Shown piece by piece: positions 9,517 through 18,050 of a stretch of DNA of 64,000 nucleotides (positions within the stretch are counted from its first letter, which is position 1; the number at the start of each line of letters is the position of its first letter). The stretch is from Bradyrhizobium sp. CCGUVB1N3 (GTDB lineage Bacteria; Pseudomonadota; Alphaproteobacteria; Rhizobiales; Xanthobacteraceae): positions 4,278,001 to 4,342,000 of the forward strand of contig NZ_JANADR010000001.1 of assembly GCF_024199925.1 (NCBI RefSeq). The letters run 5' to 3'. A program made the translations under genes and the position numbers. The notes beneath the pieces were generated by a model that saw only the letters and a program-made list of their open reading frames with translations, was not told the origin of the DNA and searched no databases.

Positions 9517-9760
9517 ATGACCTCGTACCAATGCGAACGCAAATGACACTCCGCTGCCAACCTTGTCTGAAGGTTGCGCGCGACTCGAAGCGAGTCAGTT
9601 CGCCGCGCAGGCGTTGCAATTTTGCATAAGGTCTTGGAACGGATGGTCGGCAACGGCCGCACGCCGGAACGTCGACGTGCGCAGGCGCTGCGAGACGTCG
9701 CCGCTGATGGTGGCAGACCATGTCGGAGGCCGCATCATTACATCCGCCGTTTACGGCGGG

Positions 9761-9786
9761 GACCGTGCTCCCATGGGAGCACGGTC
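9761..9786. terminator. Perfect 26-bp palindrome after first flagellin
   Basis: A perfect self-complementary 26-base sequence (arm GACCGTGCTCCCA) lies 18 bases beyond the stop of the first flagellin. A smaller hairpin (CCGCCG/CGGCGG, 9744-9759) sits beside it. There is no T-run on either strand, so it looks like an mRNA 3'-end stabiliser or a factor-dependent stop rather than a classical intrinsic terminator. It would separate the highly expressed flagellin from fliF. Confidence 0.5.
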
Positions 9787-9803
9787 GTTGTTCGAGCCGA
9801 GGC

Positions 9804-10721
9804 TTACTTGAACAGCGACAGGATGCTCTGGCTGTTCTGGTTGGCGATCGATAGCGCCTGCACGCCGAGCTGCTGCTGGACCTGGAGGGCCTGAAGGCGA
9901 GTCGATTCCGCGTTCATGTCGGCGTCAACGAGCTGGCCGATACCGCGGGTCACCGAATCCATCAGGGACTTCACGAAGTCCGTGTTGTTCGAGATGCGGT
10001 TCTTGATGGCACCGAGGTCGGCGGCGGACTGGCTGACCGTATTGATGGCACCGGTGACCTGCGCGATGTAGCCGTCGAGCGTGGCCTGGTCGGTCGCCGA
10101 GTCCGTCAGCGCGCCGATGTTCATGGTGTCGACGGACACGCTGGTCGTGGCGCTGACGGTGTCGAGAAAACCCGCCTGCGTGCTGGTGTAGAGCGAGTAG
10201 TTGGCGACCGTCACGCCGATCGTGTTGATCGTTGGCGTGCCGCCGACGCGCGAGAACGACGACACGAGGTTGACGTTGGTCGGCGTGGTCGCGTTCGTGC
10301 TGAGCCAGTTCACCCCGTTGAACGTCGCCGAATTGGCGGTGTTCTTCATATCCTGCTGGATCTGGGTGATTTCCGACTGGATCTTCTTGCGGTCGATACC
10401 GGCCGTCTTGGCTTCGACGAGCAGCGCCTCGAGCTTGTTCAGGCCGGAGTTGCCGTCGCTGCCCAGAACCGAGGTCAGCGCAGTATATTCGGTGTCGACG
10501 GTCGCCGCCGACAGGCCGAGCGAGTCGGAGACGGCGGAGAGCGCCGCGTTGTCGGCGCGCATCGAGGTCGCGATCGACCAATAGGCCGAGTTGTCCGACG
10601 CGGTCGCGACGCGCTGACCGGTCGAGATCCGGTTTTCAGTCGTCTGCATGTTCGAGCTGACCGACCGCAGGGTTTGCAGTGCGGTCATCGCGGCCGAGTT
10701 GGTAAGCAGGCTGGAAGCCAT
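9804..10721 (-). CDS. lafA1: Lateral flagellin LafA (intact copy)
   Basis: 305 residues from the ATG at 10721 (MASSLLTNSAAMTALQTLRS), preceded by AGGGA 9 bases away. It has the conserved D0/D1 N-terminal helices (SRISTGQRVATASDNSAYW-type motif at about 31-50) and C-terminal helix (ALQVQQQLGVQALSIANQNSQSILSLFK), with only a small central variable part, so it is a compact alphaproteobacterial flagellin. It polymerises into the lateral filament. A structured leader (10761-10850) precedes it. A close paralogue lies directly upstream on the same strand (10981-11895) but carries a stop codon, so this copy is probably the functional filament subunit. Confidence 0.96.
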   Translation of the reverse strand: MASSLLTNSAAMTALQTLRSVSSNMQTTENRISTGQRVATASDNSAYWSIATSMRADNAALSAVSDSLGLSAATVDTEYTALTSVLGSDGNSGLNKLEALLVEAKTAGIDRKKIQSEITQIQQDMKNTANSATFNGVNWLSTNATTPTNVNLVSSFSRVGGTPTINTIGVTVANYSLYTSTQAGFLDTVSATTSVSVDTMNIGALTDSATDQATLDGYIAQVTGAINTVSQSAADLGAIKNRISNNTDFVKSLMDSVTRGIGQLVDADMNAESTRLQALQVQQQLGVQALSIANQNSQSILSLFK

Positions 10722-10726
10722 CGTTA

Positions 10727-10733
10727 ATGTCCC
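10727..10733 (-). promoter_or_regulatory. Shine-Dalgarno of lafA1, complementary to its leader
   Basis: The mRNA reads AAAGGGACATT just before the start codon. Its GGGACAT is exactly complementary to ATGTCCC at the 3' end of the leader element (10762-10768), with a 28-base loop between. Base-pairing would hide the ribosome site. The same 7-base match, with a 27-base loop, is kept in the second flagellin (11901-11907 with 11935-11941). Confidence 0.55.
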
Positions 10734-10760
10734 TTTGAAAGTGGAATTGAGCTTTTGGCT

Positions 10761-10850
10761 GGGGACATACCGGACTCTCACCGGTACGACAGGGCGACGT
10801 CATGCCTTTGGGCATCTCGAATTCGGTCGAGACCCAACCTGTCGTAGCAG
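10761..10850 (-). ncRNA. Flagellin leader RNA (flg-Rhizobiales-like motif), lafA1 copy
   Basis: This stretch of the 5' leader closely matches the one before the second flagellin, although flanking DNA differs. The paired arms ACGACAGG (10786-10793) and CCTGTCGT (10838-10845) correspond to ACGGCAGG and CCTGCCGT in the other copy, so one pair changed on both sides: a compensatory change that supports a real stem. A second hairpin, ACCGG/CCGGT (10770-10785), ends the element. A structured RNA called flg-Rhizobiales is known from 5' regions of rhizobial flagellin genes; the assignment here is from memory of its location and needs a covariance-model check. Confidence 0.6.
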
Positions 10851-10929
10851 CAAGGATAGCGCTCGAAGCTTGCGCGAGGCTTGTGGCGCGGAGCCGGGAC
10901 GTGGATCAGGGATCGTACGGACCGGAACG

Positions 10930-10961
10930 AAAAAGGCCGCGCTCGCGAGAGCGCGGCCTTT
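10930..10961 (-). terminator. Intrinsic terminator after second flagellin
   Basis: A 10-bp perfect GC-rich stem (GGCCGCGCTC with its complement, loop of four) is followed on the minus strand by TTTTT. It starts 20 bases after the stop of the second flagellin, isolating the two flagellin transcripts from each other. Confidence 0.8.
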
Positions 10962-10980
10962 CCGCATGGGTGAGCGAGGC

Positions 10981-11895
10981 TTAGCGGAACAGCGACAGGA
11001 GGCTCTGGCTGTTCTGGTTGGCGATCGAGAGCGCCTGAACGCCCAGCTGCTGCTGAACCTGGAGGGCCGACAGACGGGTGGATTCCGCGTTCATGTCGGC
11101 ATCGACGAGCTGGCCGATACCGCGGGTGATCGAGTCCTGCAGCGACTTGACGAAGTCGGAGTTGTTCGAGATGCGGTTCTTGATGGCACCGAGGTCGGCG
11201 GCGGACTGGCTGACGGTGTTGATGGCACCGGTGACCTGCGCGATGTAGCCGTCGAGCGTGGCCTGGTCGGTCGCTGAATCGGTCAGCGCGCTGATGTTCA
11301 TCGTGTCAACCGACACGCTGGTCGTGGCGCTCACCTTGTCGAGAATACCGCCCTGGGTGCTGGTCTAGAGTGAGTAGTTGGCAACAGTCACGCCGATCGT
11401 GTTCGTCGTGGGCGTGGCGCCGACGCGCGAGTAGGACGACACAAGGCTGACGGTGGTCGGCGTGGTCGCGGTCGTGCTCAGCCAGTTCACGCTGTTGAAG
11501 GTCGCCGAATTGGCGGTGTTCTTCATGTCCCCCTGGATCTGGGTGATTTCCGACTGGATCTTCGTCCGGTCGATACCGGCCGTCTTGGCCTCGACCAGCA
11601 GCGACTGGAGCTTGTTCAGGCCGCTGTTGCCGTCGGTGCCAAGGACCTGGTTCAGCCCGGTGTACTGGGTGTCGACGGTCGCGGCCGAGAGACCGAGCGA
11701 GTCGGAGACGGCAGAGAGCGCCGCGTTGTCGGCGCGCATCGAGGTCGCGATCGACCAATAAGCCGCGTTGTCCGAAGCTGTCGCAACGCGCTGGCCGGTC
11801 GAGATCCGGCTTTGCGTGCTGGCCATGCTTTGGCTGACCGACCGCAGGGTCTGCAGGGCGGTCATAGCGGACGAGTTCGTGAGCAGGCTTGACAT
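10981..11895 (-). pseudogene. lafA2: Second lateral flagellin, interrupted by one amber codon
   Basis: The frame is a full-length flagellin (305 codons including both stops) closely similar to the neighbouring lafA1. Codon 177, at 11365-11367, is TAG where lafA1 has a tyrosine codon (NYSLYTSTQ in lafA1), a change explained by a single TAC-to-TAG substitution. No frameshift or other damage is visible, and leader, ribosome site, D0 helices and terminator are intact. As read, translation would give a 176-residue fragment lacking the C-terminal polymerisation and export helices. It may be a recent pseudogene, a phase or strain variant, suppressed by an amber suppressor, or a base-calling error. 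Confidence 0.85.
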
Positions 11896-11933
11896 GTGGA
11901 ATGTCCCTTTATGTACGCGTTACATTTTCATGA

Positions 11934-12016
11934 GGGGACATACCGGGCTTTCACCGGTACGGCAGGGCGGCATCATGCCTTTGGACTGGATATGGGTGGG
12001 GTCCAACCTGCCGTGG
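11934..12016 (-). ncRNA. Flagellin leader RNA (flg-Rhizobiales-like motif), lafA2 copy
   Basis: This is the second copy of the element described for lafA1. It has the terminal hairpin ACCGG/CCGGT, the long-range stem ACGGCAGG (11959-11966) with CCTGCCGT (12007-12014), a conserved CATGCCTTTGG block between the arms, and an anti-Shine-Dalgarno ATGTCCC (read on the mRNA strand) at its 3' end. The distance to the start codon (38 bases) matches that in lafA1 (39). Its preservation before a gene with a stop codon suggests the nonsense change is recent. Confidence 0.6.
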
Positions 12017-12134
12017 CCCCGTAACTAGCAGCCGAACGTTATTTGTAGCTTAAGAGGCGCGCGAATTTCGCCGCAATAACAAGGGCATCCGTTTGCGTTT
12101 CGGTAACCATGCCGCGCCGGCAGGACCGATCGTC

Positions 12135-12875
12135 CTACGAGAACGATCGCACCAGTCCGGAGGCGAGCAGATTCCAGCCATCGATCAGTACGAAAAACAG
12201 CATCTTGAACGGCAGCGCGATCACCGTGGGCGGCATCATCATCATGCCCATCGACATCGTCAGCGTCGCCACGATCATATCGATGACGAGGAACGGCAGG
12301 ATGATGAGGAAGCCGATCTCGAAGGAGCGGCGTAGCTCGGAGATCATGAAGGCCGGAATGATCACGCGCATGTCGATGCGCTTGTCGTCGAACTTCCTGC
12401 GGAAACTTTCCGCAGCGAGCGCCTCGAAGGTCTGCAGATCCTTGTCGCGGACATGGGCCAGCATGAACTCGCGGAACGGATCGGTGATCCGCAAATAGGC
12501 CTCCTCCTCCGAGATCTCGTTCTTCATGAGCGGCTGAACGCCGGTCTCCCAGGCCCGATCGAAGGTCGGTGCCATGACGTAGAACGTCATGAACAGCGCC
12601 AGGCTGATCAGGACGAGATTGGCCGGCGTCGTCTGCAGGCCGAGGCCGGCCCTGAGGAACGACAGCGCGACCGCAAAGCGCGTGAAGCTGGTCACCATGA
12701 TGAGCAGGCCCGGTGCCACGGACAGCACCGTGATCAGCGCCATGAGCTGGACGATGCGGCCGCTGGTCGAGCCGTTCCCCGGAGGCAGCAGGGAGTTGAG
12801 GTCCGGGATCTGTGCGGACGCCGCCTCGGGCAGCAGAATCAGCAGCAATGCAAGCAGCAGGACTCTCGTTCTCAC
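12135..12875 (-). CDS. fliP: FliP, flagellar export gate protein
   Basis: 246 residues with a cleavable signal peptide (MRTRVLLLALLLILLPEAASA) and four membrane helices, the standard FliP build. Signature stretches are SFTRFAVALSFLRAGLGLQ (about 65-83), AYLRITDPFREFM and FKMLFFVLIDGWNLL at the C-terminus. FliP forms the export gate with FliQ and FliR, whose genes are not visible here. It follows fliL with a four-base overlap and is the last structural gene before the flagellins. Confidence 0.96.
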   Translation of the reverse strand: MRTRVLLLALLLILLPEAASAQIPDLNSLLPPGNGSTSGRIVQLMALITVLSVAPGLLIMVTSFTRFAVALSFLRAGLGLQTTPANLVLISLALFMTFYVMAPTFDRAWETGVQPLMKNEISEEEAYLRITDPFREFMLAHVRDKDLQTFEALAAESFRRKFDDKRIDMRVIIPAFMISELRRSFEIGFLIILPFLVIDMIVATLTMSMGMMMMPPTVIALPFKMLFFVLIDGWNLLASGLVRSFS

Positions 12876-13315
12876 TGGATCACCAACGTCTCGATAATCA
12901 ATTCCCGGACCTTGCCCGAGGAGCGGACATTGGCGCGCTCGGACAGGTCATCCCGCAGATGCTGAAGGCCCCGCGCACCTTCGAACTGGGCAGCCGTCGC
13001 CGACCTGAGATAGGCGACGATGTCCTCGCTGATGTGAGCGGCCAAAATGCCCGCCTCCTCGTCATTCATGCTATCCGTGACCATGGAGGCCTCGACGCGG
13101 GCCCAGTTGTTGGCGGGCGCCGCGAGATTGGTGACGACCGGCGACAGCTTCCGCAACCGCGCAGTGCCGGTGTAGGTCGACGCAACGGGAGGCGGAGTCA
13201 CGTTCTTCCTGGCGTCGACGACGCGTTCGGCCGTCACCAGCAGGTGATAGCCCGTGATGGCGCCGGCGCCGGCCGCGATCAGCGTCAGGATCACGATGGC
13301 CGCGATCAGGCGCAT
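12872..13315 (-). CDS. fliL: FliL, basal-body-associated membrane protein
   Basis: 147 residues from the ATG at 13315, which puts the membrane helix (MRLIAAIVILTLIAAGAGAI) at the N-terminus. A GTG start at 13345 would add ten residues. The periplasmic part ends in a VRELIIETLVIQ strand typical of FliL. FliL surrounds the stator and supports torque. It lies between flgH and fliP in the order usual for rhizobial flagellar operons. Confidence 0.85.
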   Translation of the reverse strand: MRLIAAIVILTLIAAGAGAITGYHLLVTAERVVDARKNVTPPPVASTYTGTARLRKLSPVVTNLAAPANNWARVEASMVTDSMNDEEAGILAAHISEDIVAYLRSATAAQFEGARGLQHLRDDLSERANVRSSGKVRELIIETLVIQ

Positions 13316-13357
13316 GGCGTCCCGCGGCTCCGCGATCCGGTGCACGTGCCTTGCAAA

Positions 13358-14053
13358 TCAGAATGGCGCCACGGTGTCATAAATCCGATGCCCCCATCCC
13401 GGCTGCTGGACGTCAGACAGATTTCCGCGACCACCATAGGACACGCGTGCCTCGGCGATCTTCTCATAAGAGATCGTGTTTCCCCGCGAAATGTCCCGCG
13501 GACGCACGATGCCCCCGACGTTGAGCACGCGCATTTCCGTGTTGACACGAAACTCCTGCGATCCGCTGATCATGATATTGCCGTTCGGCAGCACGTCGGT
13601 CACGATCGCGGCAATCGACAGCTTGATGTCTTCCGCGCGATCGATCTGGCCGTTGCCCTTGATCTGGGTGTTTGTGCTGAGATTGGCGTTGGTCTGGCCC
13701 TTGTCGCTCCATCCTGCAACGTCCATCAGCCAGTCGAGACCGACCTTGATCTGGGAATCGCGCGAGCGATCGGTCTTGTTGTCGAGCTTCGCCTTGTCCT
13801 GCATCGAGATGATCACCGTCACGACGTCACCGACGCGCCGCGCCCGGGGATCGCGGTAGAGATCGGTACCATCGTCCCAGGTCGAACGGTAGCTGACCGG
13901 CGTGCGGACGCGGGGCGTCACCGGGATCGGATAGGCCTGCGTCCTCAGGCCGTCGCCCACGGGAGACAATTGCGGCCCACGCAGGATCTCGGACGGGTCC
14001 TGGGCGCAACCGCTCAGGAACACCAGCGACAGGATGAGCACCGGCTTCTTCAT
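13358..14053 (-). CDS. flgH: FlgH, L-ring lipoprotein
   Basis: 231 residues with a lipoprotein signal peptide and lipobox LSGC (Cys16). Conserved FlgH features are RDPRARRVGDVVTVIISMQDKA (about 70-90) and NGNIMISGSQEFRVNTEMRVLNVGGIVRP (about 155-185). It forms the outer-membrane L ring around the rod. The start follows the motE stop without a gap, indicating coupling. Confidence 0.95.
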   Translation of the reverse strand: MKKPVLILSLVFLSGCAQDPSEILRGPQLSPVGDGLRTQAYPIPVTPRVRTPVSYRSTWDDGTDLYRDPRARRVGDVVTVIISMQDKAKLDNKTDRSRDSQIKVGLDWLMDVAGWSDKGQTNANLSTNTQIKGNGQIDRAEDIKLSIAAIVTDVLPNGNIMISGSQEFRVNTEMRVLNVGGIVRPRDISRGNTISYEKIAEARVSYGGRGNLSDVQQPGWGHRIYDTVAPF

Positions 14054-14800
14054 CTACTTGGTCTTTCCGTCGTCCACGCGACGCATTCCGCCGAGCAGAT
14101 CGGCCAGATGCGCTGCGCGTGCCGTATCCATCTCATTGAAGATCGCGCTCGAATTCCTGGGGCTCAGCTTGGCGAGCACGGCCGCGGCGGTGTCGTCCGC
14201 CATGCTGGCGATCTGGATTGCGGCAGACTCCGGCTTCATGCGCGAATAGATCTCGACCACGCTCGCCTCGGCCTTCTTCAGGAACTCGTCGCGCAGGGCC
14301 ATCCATTTCTCATATTCGGCCCGCTTGGCCTCGACCTCCGCGATCCGCTCGCGCAGCAGAGTCTCGGCCTTCTCCAGCTCCTTCAGCTGCCAGGCCAGCC
14401 GGGCGTCGACGGCGGGGTCCGCGACGCTGCTGCAGAATTGCGCAACATCGTTCTCTGCCGCCGCAGCCGCAACGGGTGGCGCGGGCTTCGGAGGGACGCT
14501 GCCCGGCTTGGCCGCGCGCGCGACAGGCTGCGTCTCGGGAGCAGGCACCGCGCCGGTGGTCAGGGGTGCGGCATCCTCCGCAGCCCAGGCCGTCGCCCTG
14601 ACAGAGTTCGTATCATTAGGAAGCGGCGTGATCGGCGCGCGCGGCTTCTGCGGGCCCGCCGCGCGCGATCGCGCAAAGGAGAGCAGATTGAGCGGCTTTG
14701 ACGGCTTCGGCTCGTCCAGCGCCGCAGCCGGCGATGCGCTCACCAGCACGGACGCCGTGATCAGGTAGAGGAGATGCGTTTTGTAATCCAGCTTCAGCAT
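14054..14800 (-). CDS. motE: MotE, chaperone for MotC
   Basis: 248 residues with a hydrophobic N-terminus (HLLYLITASVLVSASPAAA) that is probably an export signal, a Pro/Ala-rich stretch, then a coiled coil (about 135-180, with ERIAEVEAKRAEYEKWMALR) and a C-terminal MgtE-N-like domain (SMADDTAAAVLAKLSPRNSS). This layout and its place between flgI and flgH match rhizobial MotE, which assists folding and stability of periplasmic MotC. The MgtE-like name sometimes given is due to the small helical domain only, not magnesium transport. Confidence 0.8.
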   Translation of the reverse strand: MLKLDYKTHLLYLITASVLVSASPAAALDEPKPSKPLNLLSFARSRAAGPQKPRAPITPLPNDTNSVRATAWAAEDAAPLTTGAVPAPETQPVARAAKPGSVPPKPAPPVAAAAAENDVAQFCSSVADPAVDARLAWQLKELEKAETLLRERIAEVEAKRAEYEKWMALRDEFLKKAEASVVEIYSRMKPESAAIQIASMADDTAAAVLAKLSPRNSSAIFNEMDTARAAHLADLLGGMRRVDDGKTK

Positions 14801-14867
14801 CGGGCCGCGCGCGAATCTCGATTGAGACGACAGACATGCGCGATCAGGCTTGCATGGCGCTTGCGCG

Positions 14868-15998
14868 TCATTGGACGATCACATCCGCCTGCAGCGCGCC
14901 GGCCGTCTTAATCGCCTGGAGGATCGCGATGATGCCGGACGGCTTCAGGCCGATCTGGTTGAGACCGCGCACCAGGCGCTGCAAATCGACGCCGCTGAGG
15001 ATCGCAACCTGGGCCCCGGCCTCGTTGGCCTCGACCATGGTCTGCGGAACGACCACGGTCTTGCCTTGCGAGAACGGCGCGGGCTGCGACACGACGGGAA
15101 GCTCCGTCACACGGACCGTCAGATTGCCGTGCGTCACCGCAACGGTCGATATCCGCACGTCGCGCCCGATGACCACCGTGCCGGTGCGCTCGTTGATGAC
15201 GACTCGCGCAGGCGTATCCGGCTCAACCGTCAACTCGCCGATCTCGGCGAGAAAGCGGACCGGGCCGGCATAGCTCGGCTTCGACAGCACGATGGTCCGG
15301 TAATCGCGCTCGAAGGCGATCTGTGACCGGTAGCGGCCGCCGGCGTAGCGGTTGATGGCATCGAGGATTCGCGTTGCGGTGACGAAATCGGGATTCTTGA
15401 GCTCGAGCACGAGGAACTCCATCTCGTGAAGGCTCCCCTGCACCTCCCGTTCGACCAGCGCGCCGTTCGGAATGCGACCGGCGGTCGGCGTGCCCTGGCT
15501 GACGTTCTGCGCCTGACCTCCGACGCTGTAGCCGGCAACGGTGACGGCGCCTTGCGCCACCGCATAGACCGCGCCGTCGGCCGCCCGCAGCGACGTCATC
15601 ACGAGCGTGCCGCCGAGCAGCGAGGTGGCGTCTCCGAGCGAGGACACCGTCACATCCATACGCTCGCCGGGCGAAATCGACGGCGGCAGGTCCGCGGTCA
15701 CCATGACGGCCGCGACGTTGCGGGTGCGCAGCGTCGTTGGCCGCGCCGTGTTGTTCGTGCTGGTGGTATCGTTCCTGACGTTGATGCCCATGTTCTCGAG
15801 CATCGACTGGAGCGACTGTTCCGTGAATGGCGCGTTGCGCAGCGTGTCGCCGGTGCCGTTGAGGCCGATGACGAGCCCGTAGCCGACGATCTGGTTTTCG
15901 CGCAGTCCCTTGATATCAGCGATGTCCTTGATGCGGACTGCGGCCTGTGCGCTTGCCGCGGAGACGATGAGAATGAACGCAAGCAGCAGCCTGATCAT
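14868..15998 (-). CDS. flgI: FlgI, P-ring protein
   Basis: 376 residues with a signal peptide (cleavage near SAQA/AVRIKD). Conserved blocks are RENQIVGYGLVIGLNGTGDT (about 34-53), KNVAAVMVTADLPPS-type region near 95-108, and the C-terminal LVRGLNQIGLKPSGIIAILQAIK. It builds the P ring in the peptidoglycan layer. Its start overlaps the flgA stop, fitting the role of FlgA as its chaperone. Confidence 0.96.
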   Translation of the reverse strand: MIRLLLAFILIVSAASAQAAVRIKDIADIKGLRENQIVGYGLVIGLNGTGDTLRNAPFTEQSLQSMLENMGINVRNDTTSTNNTARPTTLRTRNVAAVMVTADLPPSISPGERMDVTVSSLGDATSLLGGTLVMTSLRAADGAVYAVAQGAVTVAGYSVGGQAQNVSQGTPTAGRIPNGALVEREVQGSLHEMEFLVLELKNPDFVTATRILDAINRYAGGRYRSQIAFERDYRTIVLSKPSYAGPVRFLAEIGELTVEPDTPARVVINERTGTVVIGRDVRISTVAVTHGNLTVRVTELPVVSQPAPFSQGKTVVVPQTMVEANEAGAQVAILSGVDLQRLVRGLNQIGLKPSGIIAILQAIKTAGALQADVIVQ

Positions 15999-16471
15999 GA
16001 TCCATCCATGACCTTAACGGTGCCGTCCGGCTGGACGATGCCCTTGATGATCACGCCGGTGTCGGTGTTGCGTACCGGAATGAGCGCGCCGGCCGCGCCC
16101 GATTGCAGGGCCGAGCCATAGGTGACAATCGAGAGGCCACTGTCTTCGACCACGACCTTGACCATGGCCCCGCGCGCGACGGTCCAGGGATCCTCGACCG
16201 CATTGGTCGGGATCGGCTGGCCCGGCAACAGCGTCCGCCGCGCCATGCGTCCGACCAACACCTGACGTCCTTCGATGAACATGGCGACGCCGAGGAGGTT
16301 GGCCGCAAAGGCACGCTCCGTGATCATGTCCTCGCGGATCAGTTCGCCCGCGCGGATCGACACGGCCGGCACCGGAAGCCGGCGATCCTCGGCCGCAGCC
16401 AGGGATGCTGAGGCGAGCACCAGCAGCGCGGCGGCCAACCCGCGCATGATCAGGCCGAGCCTGTTCGACAT
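15995..16471 (-). CDS. flgA: FlgA, P-ring assembly chaperone
   Basis: 158 residues from the ATG at 16471 (MSNRLGLIMRGLAAALLV), giving a normal signal peptide; a longer in-frame start would overlap flgG and begin with an Arg/Pro-rich leader. The SAF-type domain shows AVSIRAGELIREDMI and GRMARRTLLPGQPI; the C-terminus VRNTDTGVIIKGIVQPDGTV is typical. It is periplasmic and helps FlgI assemble. Confidence 0.92.
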   Translation of the reverse strand: MSNRLGLIMRGLAAALLVLASASLAAAEDRRLPVPAVSIRAGELIREDMITERAFAANLLGVAMFIEGRQVLVGRMARRTLLPGQPIPTNAVEDPWTVARGAMVKVVVEDSGLSIVTYGSALQSGAAGALIPVRNTDTGVIIKGIVQPDGTVKVMDGS

Positions 16472-16484
16472 GGATACACCGGAA

Positions 16485-17276
16485 CTAGCGGCCAAGCCCC
16501 TTCGACACGGTCTGGGCCATCTCATCCGAGGCCGTGATGACCTTGGCATTCATCTCATAGGCGCGCTGCGCGGAGATCAGTTCGGTGATTTCCTTGACGG
16601 GATCGACGTTCGAAGCCTCGAGATATTGCTGGTTGATCTTGCCGTAGCCGGAATCGCCCGGCAGCCCGACGACTGGCGTTCCGGAAGCCGTAGTCTCACG
16701 ATAGAGATTGCTGCCTAGCGGCTCGAGGCCGGCTTCGTTGGCGAAGTTCGCGAGGTTGAGCTGGCCGATCTGGCGCGGATTCACCTCCGTGTCCAGCTTG
16801 GCAAACACCTGGCCGGTCTGGTTGACCGTCACCTGGACCGTTCCCTGCGGCACCGTGATCGCAGGATCCAGCAAATAGCCGTCCATTGTGACGAGCTGAC
16901 CGTTGGCGTTGGTGTTGAACGAGCCCGCGCGCGTGTATTGCACTTCATTGTTCGGGCCCAACACCTGAAACCAGCCGCGGCCGTTGATCGCCAGATCGTA
17001 GGGATTGCCCGTCTGCGTGAGCGCACCCTGGATGTGCAGCTTGCGGATGGCCGCCGACCTGACGCCAAGGCCGAGATTGGCGCCCTCGGGGATCGGCGAG
17101 GAGCCCGTCGCGTTCGGAACGCCCTGCATGCGATCCATCTGGTAGAACAGATCGGTGAACTCCGCACGCGCCCGCTTGAACGACGTCGTGTTGATGTTGG
17201 CGATGTTGTTCGCAATGACCTCGATGTTGGTCTGTTGCGCATTCATTCCGGTGGCCGCGATGGCGAGCGATTTCAC
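16485..17276 (-). CDS. flgG: FlgG, distal rod protein
   Basis: 263 residues. It starts [32 protein letters not shown], the classic rod signature, and ends [23 protein letters not shown]. FlgG makes the distal rod. It lies 14 bases downstream of fliE and just upstream of flgA. The length and internal blocks ([17 protein letters not shown]) match standard FlgG. Confidence 0.96.
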   Translation of the reverse strand: MKSLAIAATGMNAQQTNIEVIANNIANINTTSFKRARAEFTDLFYQMDRMQGVPNATGSSPIPEGANLGLGVRSAAIRKLHIQGALTQTGNPYDLAINGRGWFQVLGPNNEVQYTRAGSFNTNANGQLVTMDGYLLDPAITVPQGTVQVTVNQTGQVFAKLDTEVNPRQIGQLNLANFANEAGLEPLGSNLYRETTASGTPVVGLPGDSGYGKINQQYLEASNVDPVKEITELISAQRAYEMNAKVITASDEMAQTVSKGLGR

Positions 17277-17293
17277 AGCATGATTCCTTCAGA

Positions 17294-17620
17294 TCAGATC
17301 GACATGCGAACGACTTCTTGGTAGGCCTGCACGACCTTGTCGCGAACCGCGACCGCCGTTTGCAGCGCCTGCTCCGCCGACATCAACGCCTCGACGACGC
17401 GCCGCGTCGATTCCTTGCCCTGGATCGCCGAGATCGACGCGGCCTCACCGGCCTTGAGCGTCCCGATCGCATCCGTCGTGACCTGCTTGAGCACGGAGTC
17501 GAAGCCGACCTCCCCACCCGACTGAACGGCGCCTGCCGCAGGCGCGGTCACTTGTGCTTCAATCGAGCGGGCTACCGCCTGACCCGCGGAGATCGCGGTG
17601 GACGCAATTGCCTCTAACAT
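17294..17620 (-). CDS. fliE: FliE, MS-ring/rod junction protein
   Basis: 108 residues, the expected size. The conserved C-terminal half contains [33 protein letters not shown], the FliE signature. It joins the rod to the MS ring and is the first rod protein exported. It follows flgC after two bases, in the standard flgB-flgC-fliE order. Confidence 0.93.
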   Translation of the reverse strand: MLEAIASTAISAGQAVARSIEAQVTAPAAGAVQSGGEVGFDSVLKQVTTDAIGTLKAGEAASISAIQGKESTRRVVEALMSAEQALQTAVAVRDKVVQAYQEVVRMSI

Positions 17621-17622
17621 CG

Positions 17623-18039
17623 TCAGCTCCTTAGGAGATCGATGGTCATGCCAACCATCGACCGCACCTGTTTTACGACCTGAAGGTTGGCCTCATAGGA
17701 TCGATTGACTTCGCGCATGTCGGCCATCTCGATCATCATGTTGACGTTGGGCAGCTTGACGTAGCCGGCCTTGTCGGCAGCCGGATGGCCCGGCTCGTAT
17801 TCGACGCGGTATGGGCTGGTATCGACACCGACTTCCTTGACTTTGACGAGCTGGCCACCCGCAGCGCGATCCATCTCGGCATCGAAGGTCACGGTCTTGC
17901 GCTGATATGGGTCGGCACCAGCGATGCGCCCCGTCGAATTCGCGTTCGCCAGGTTTTCCGAGACGATGCGCATCCGCGTCGACTGCGCCTCGAGACCGGA
18001 GCTCGCAACCGCGAGCGAAGCCTGCAGGGAATCCACCAT
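17623..18039 (-). CDS. flgC: FlgC, proximal rod protein
   Basis: 138 residues with the rod signature [13 protein letters not shown] (about 28-40) and the C-terminal block [23 protein letters not shown]. FlgC forms part of the proximal rod. It lies 11 bases after flgB and two before fliE. Confidence 0.95.
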   Translation of the reverse strand: MVDSLQASLAVASSGLEAQSTRMRIVSENLANANSTGRIAGADPYQRKTVTFDAEMDRAAGGQLVKVKEVGVDTSPYRVEYEPGHPAADKAGYVKLPNVNMMIEMADMREVNRSYEANLQVVKQVRSMVGMTIDLLRS

Positions 18040-18050
18040 GTCAGATCACC

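Noticed and set aside
11365..11367. Programmed read-through or pyrrolysine at the flagellin TAG
   Set aside because: No pyrrolysine genes are expected in this lineage and no stem typical of recoding was seen just after the codon; mutation or sequence error is simpler.
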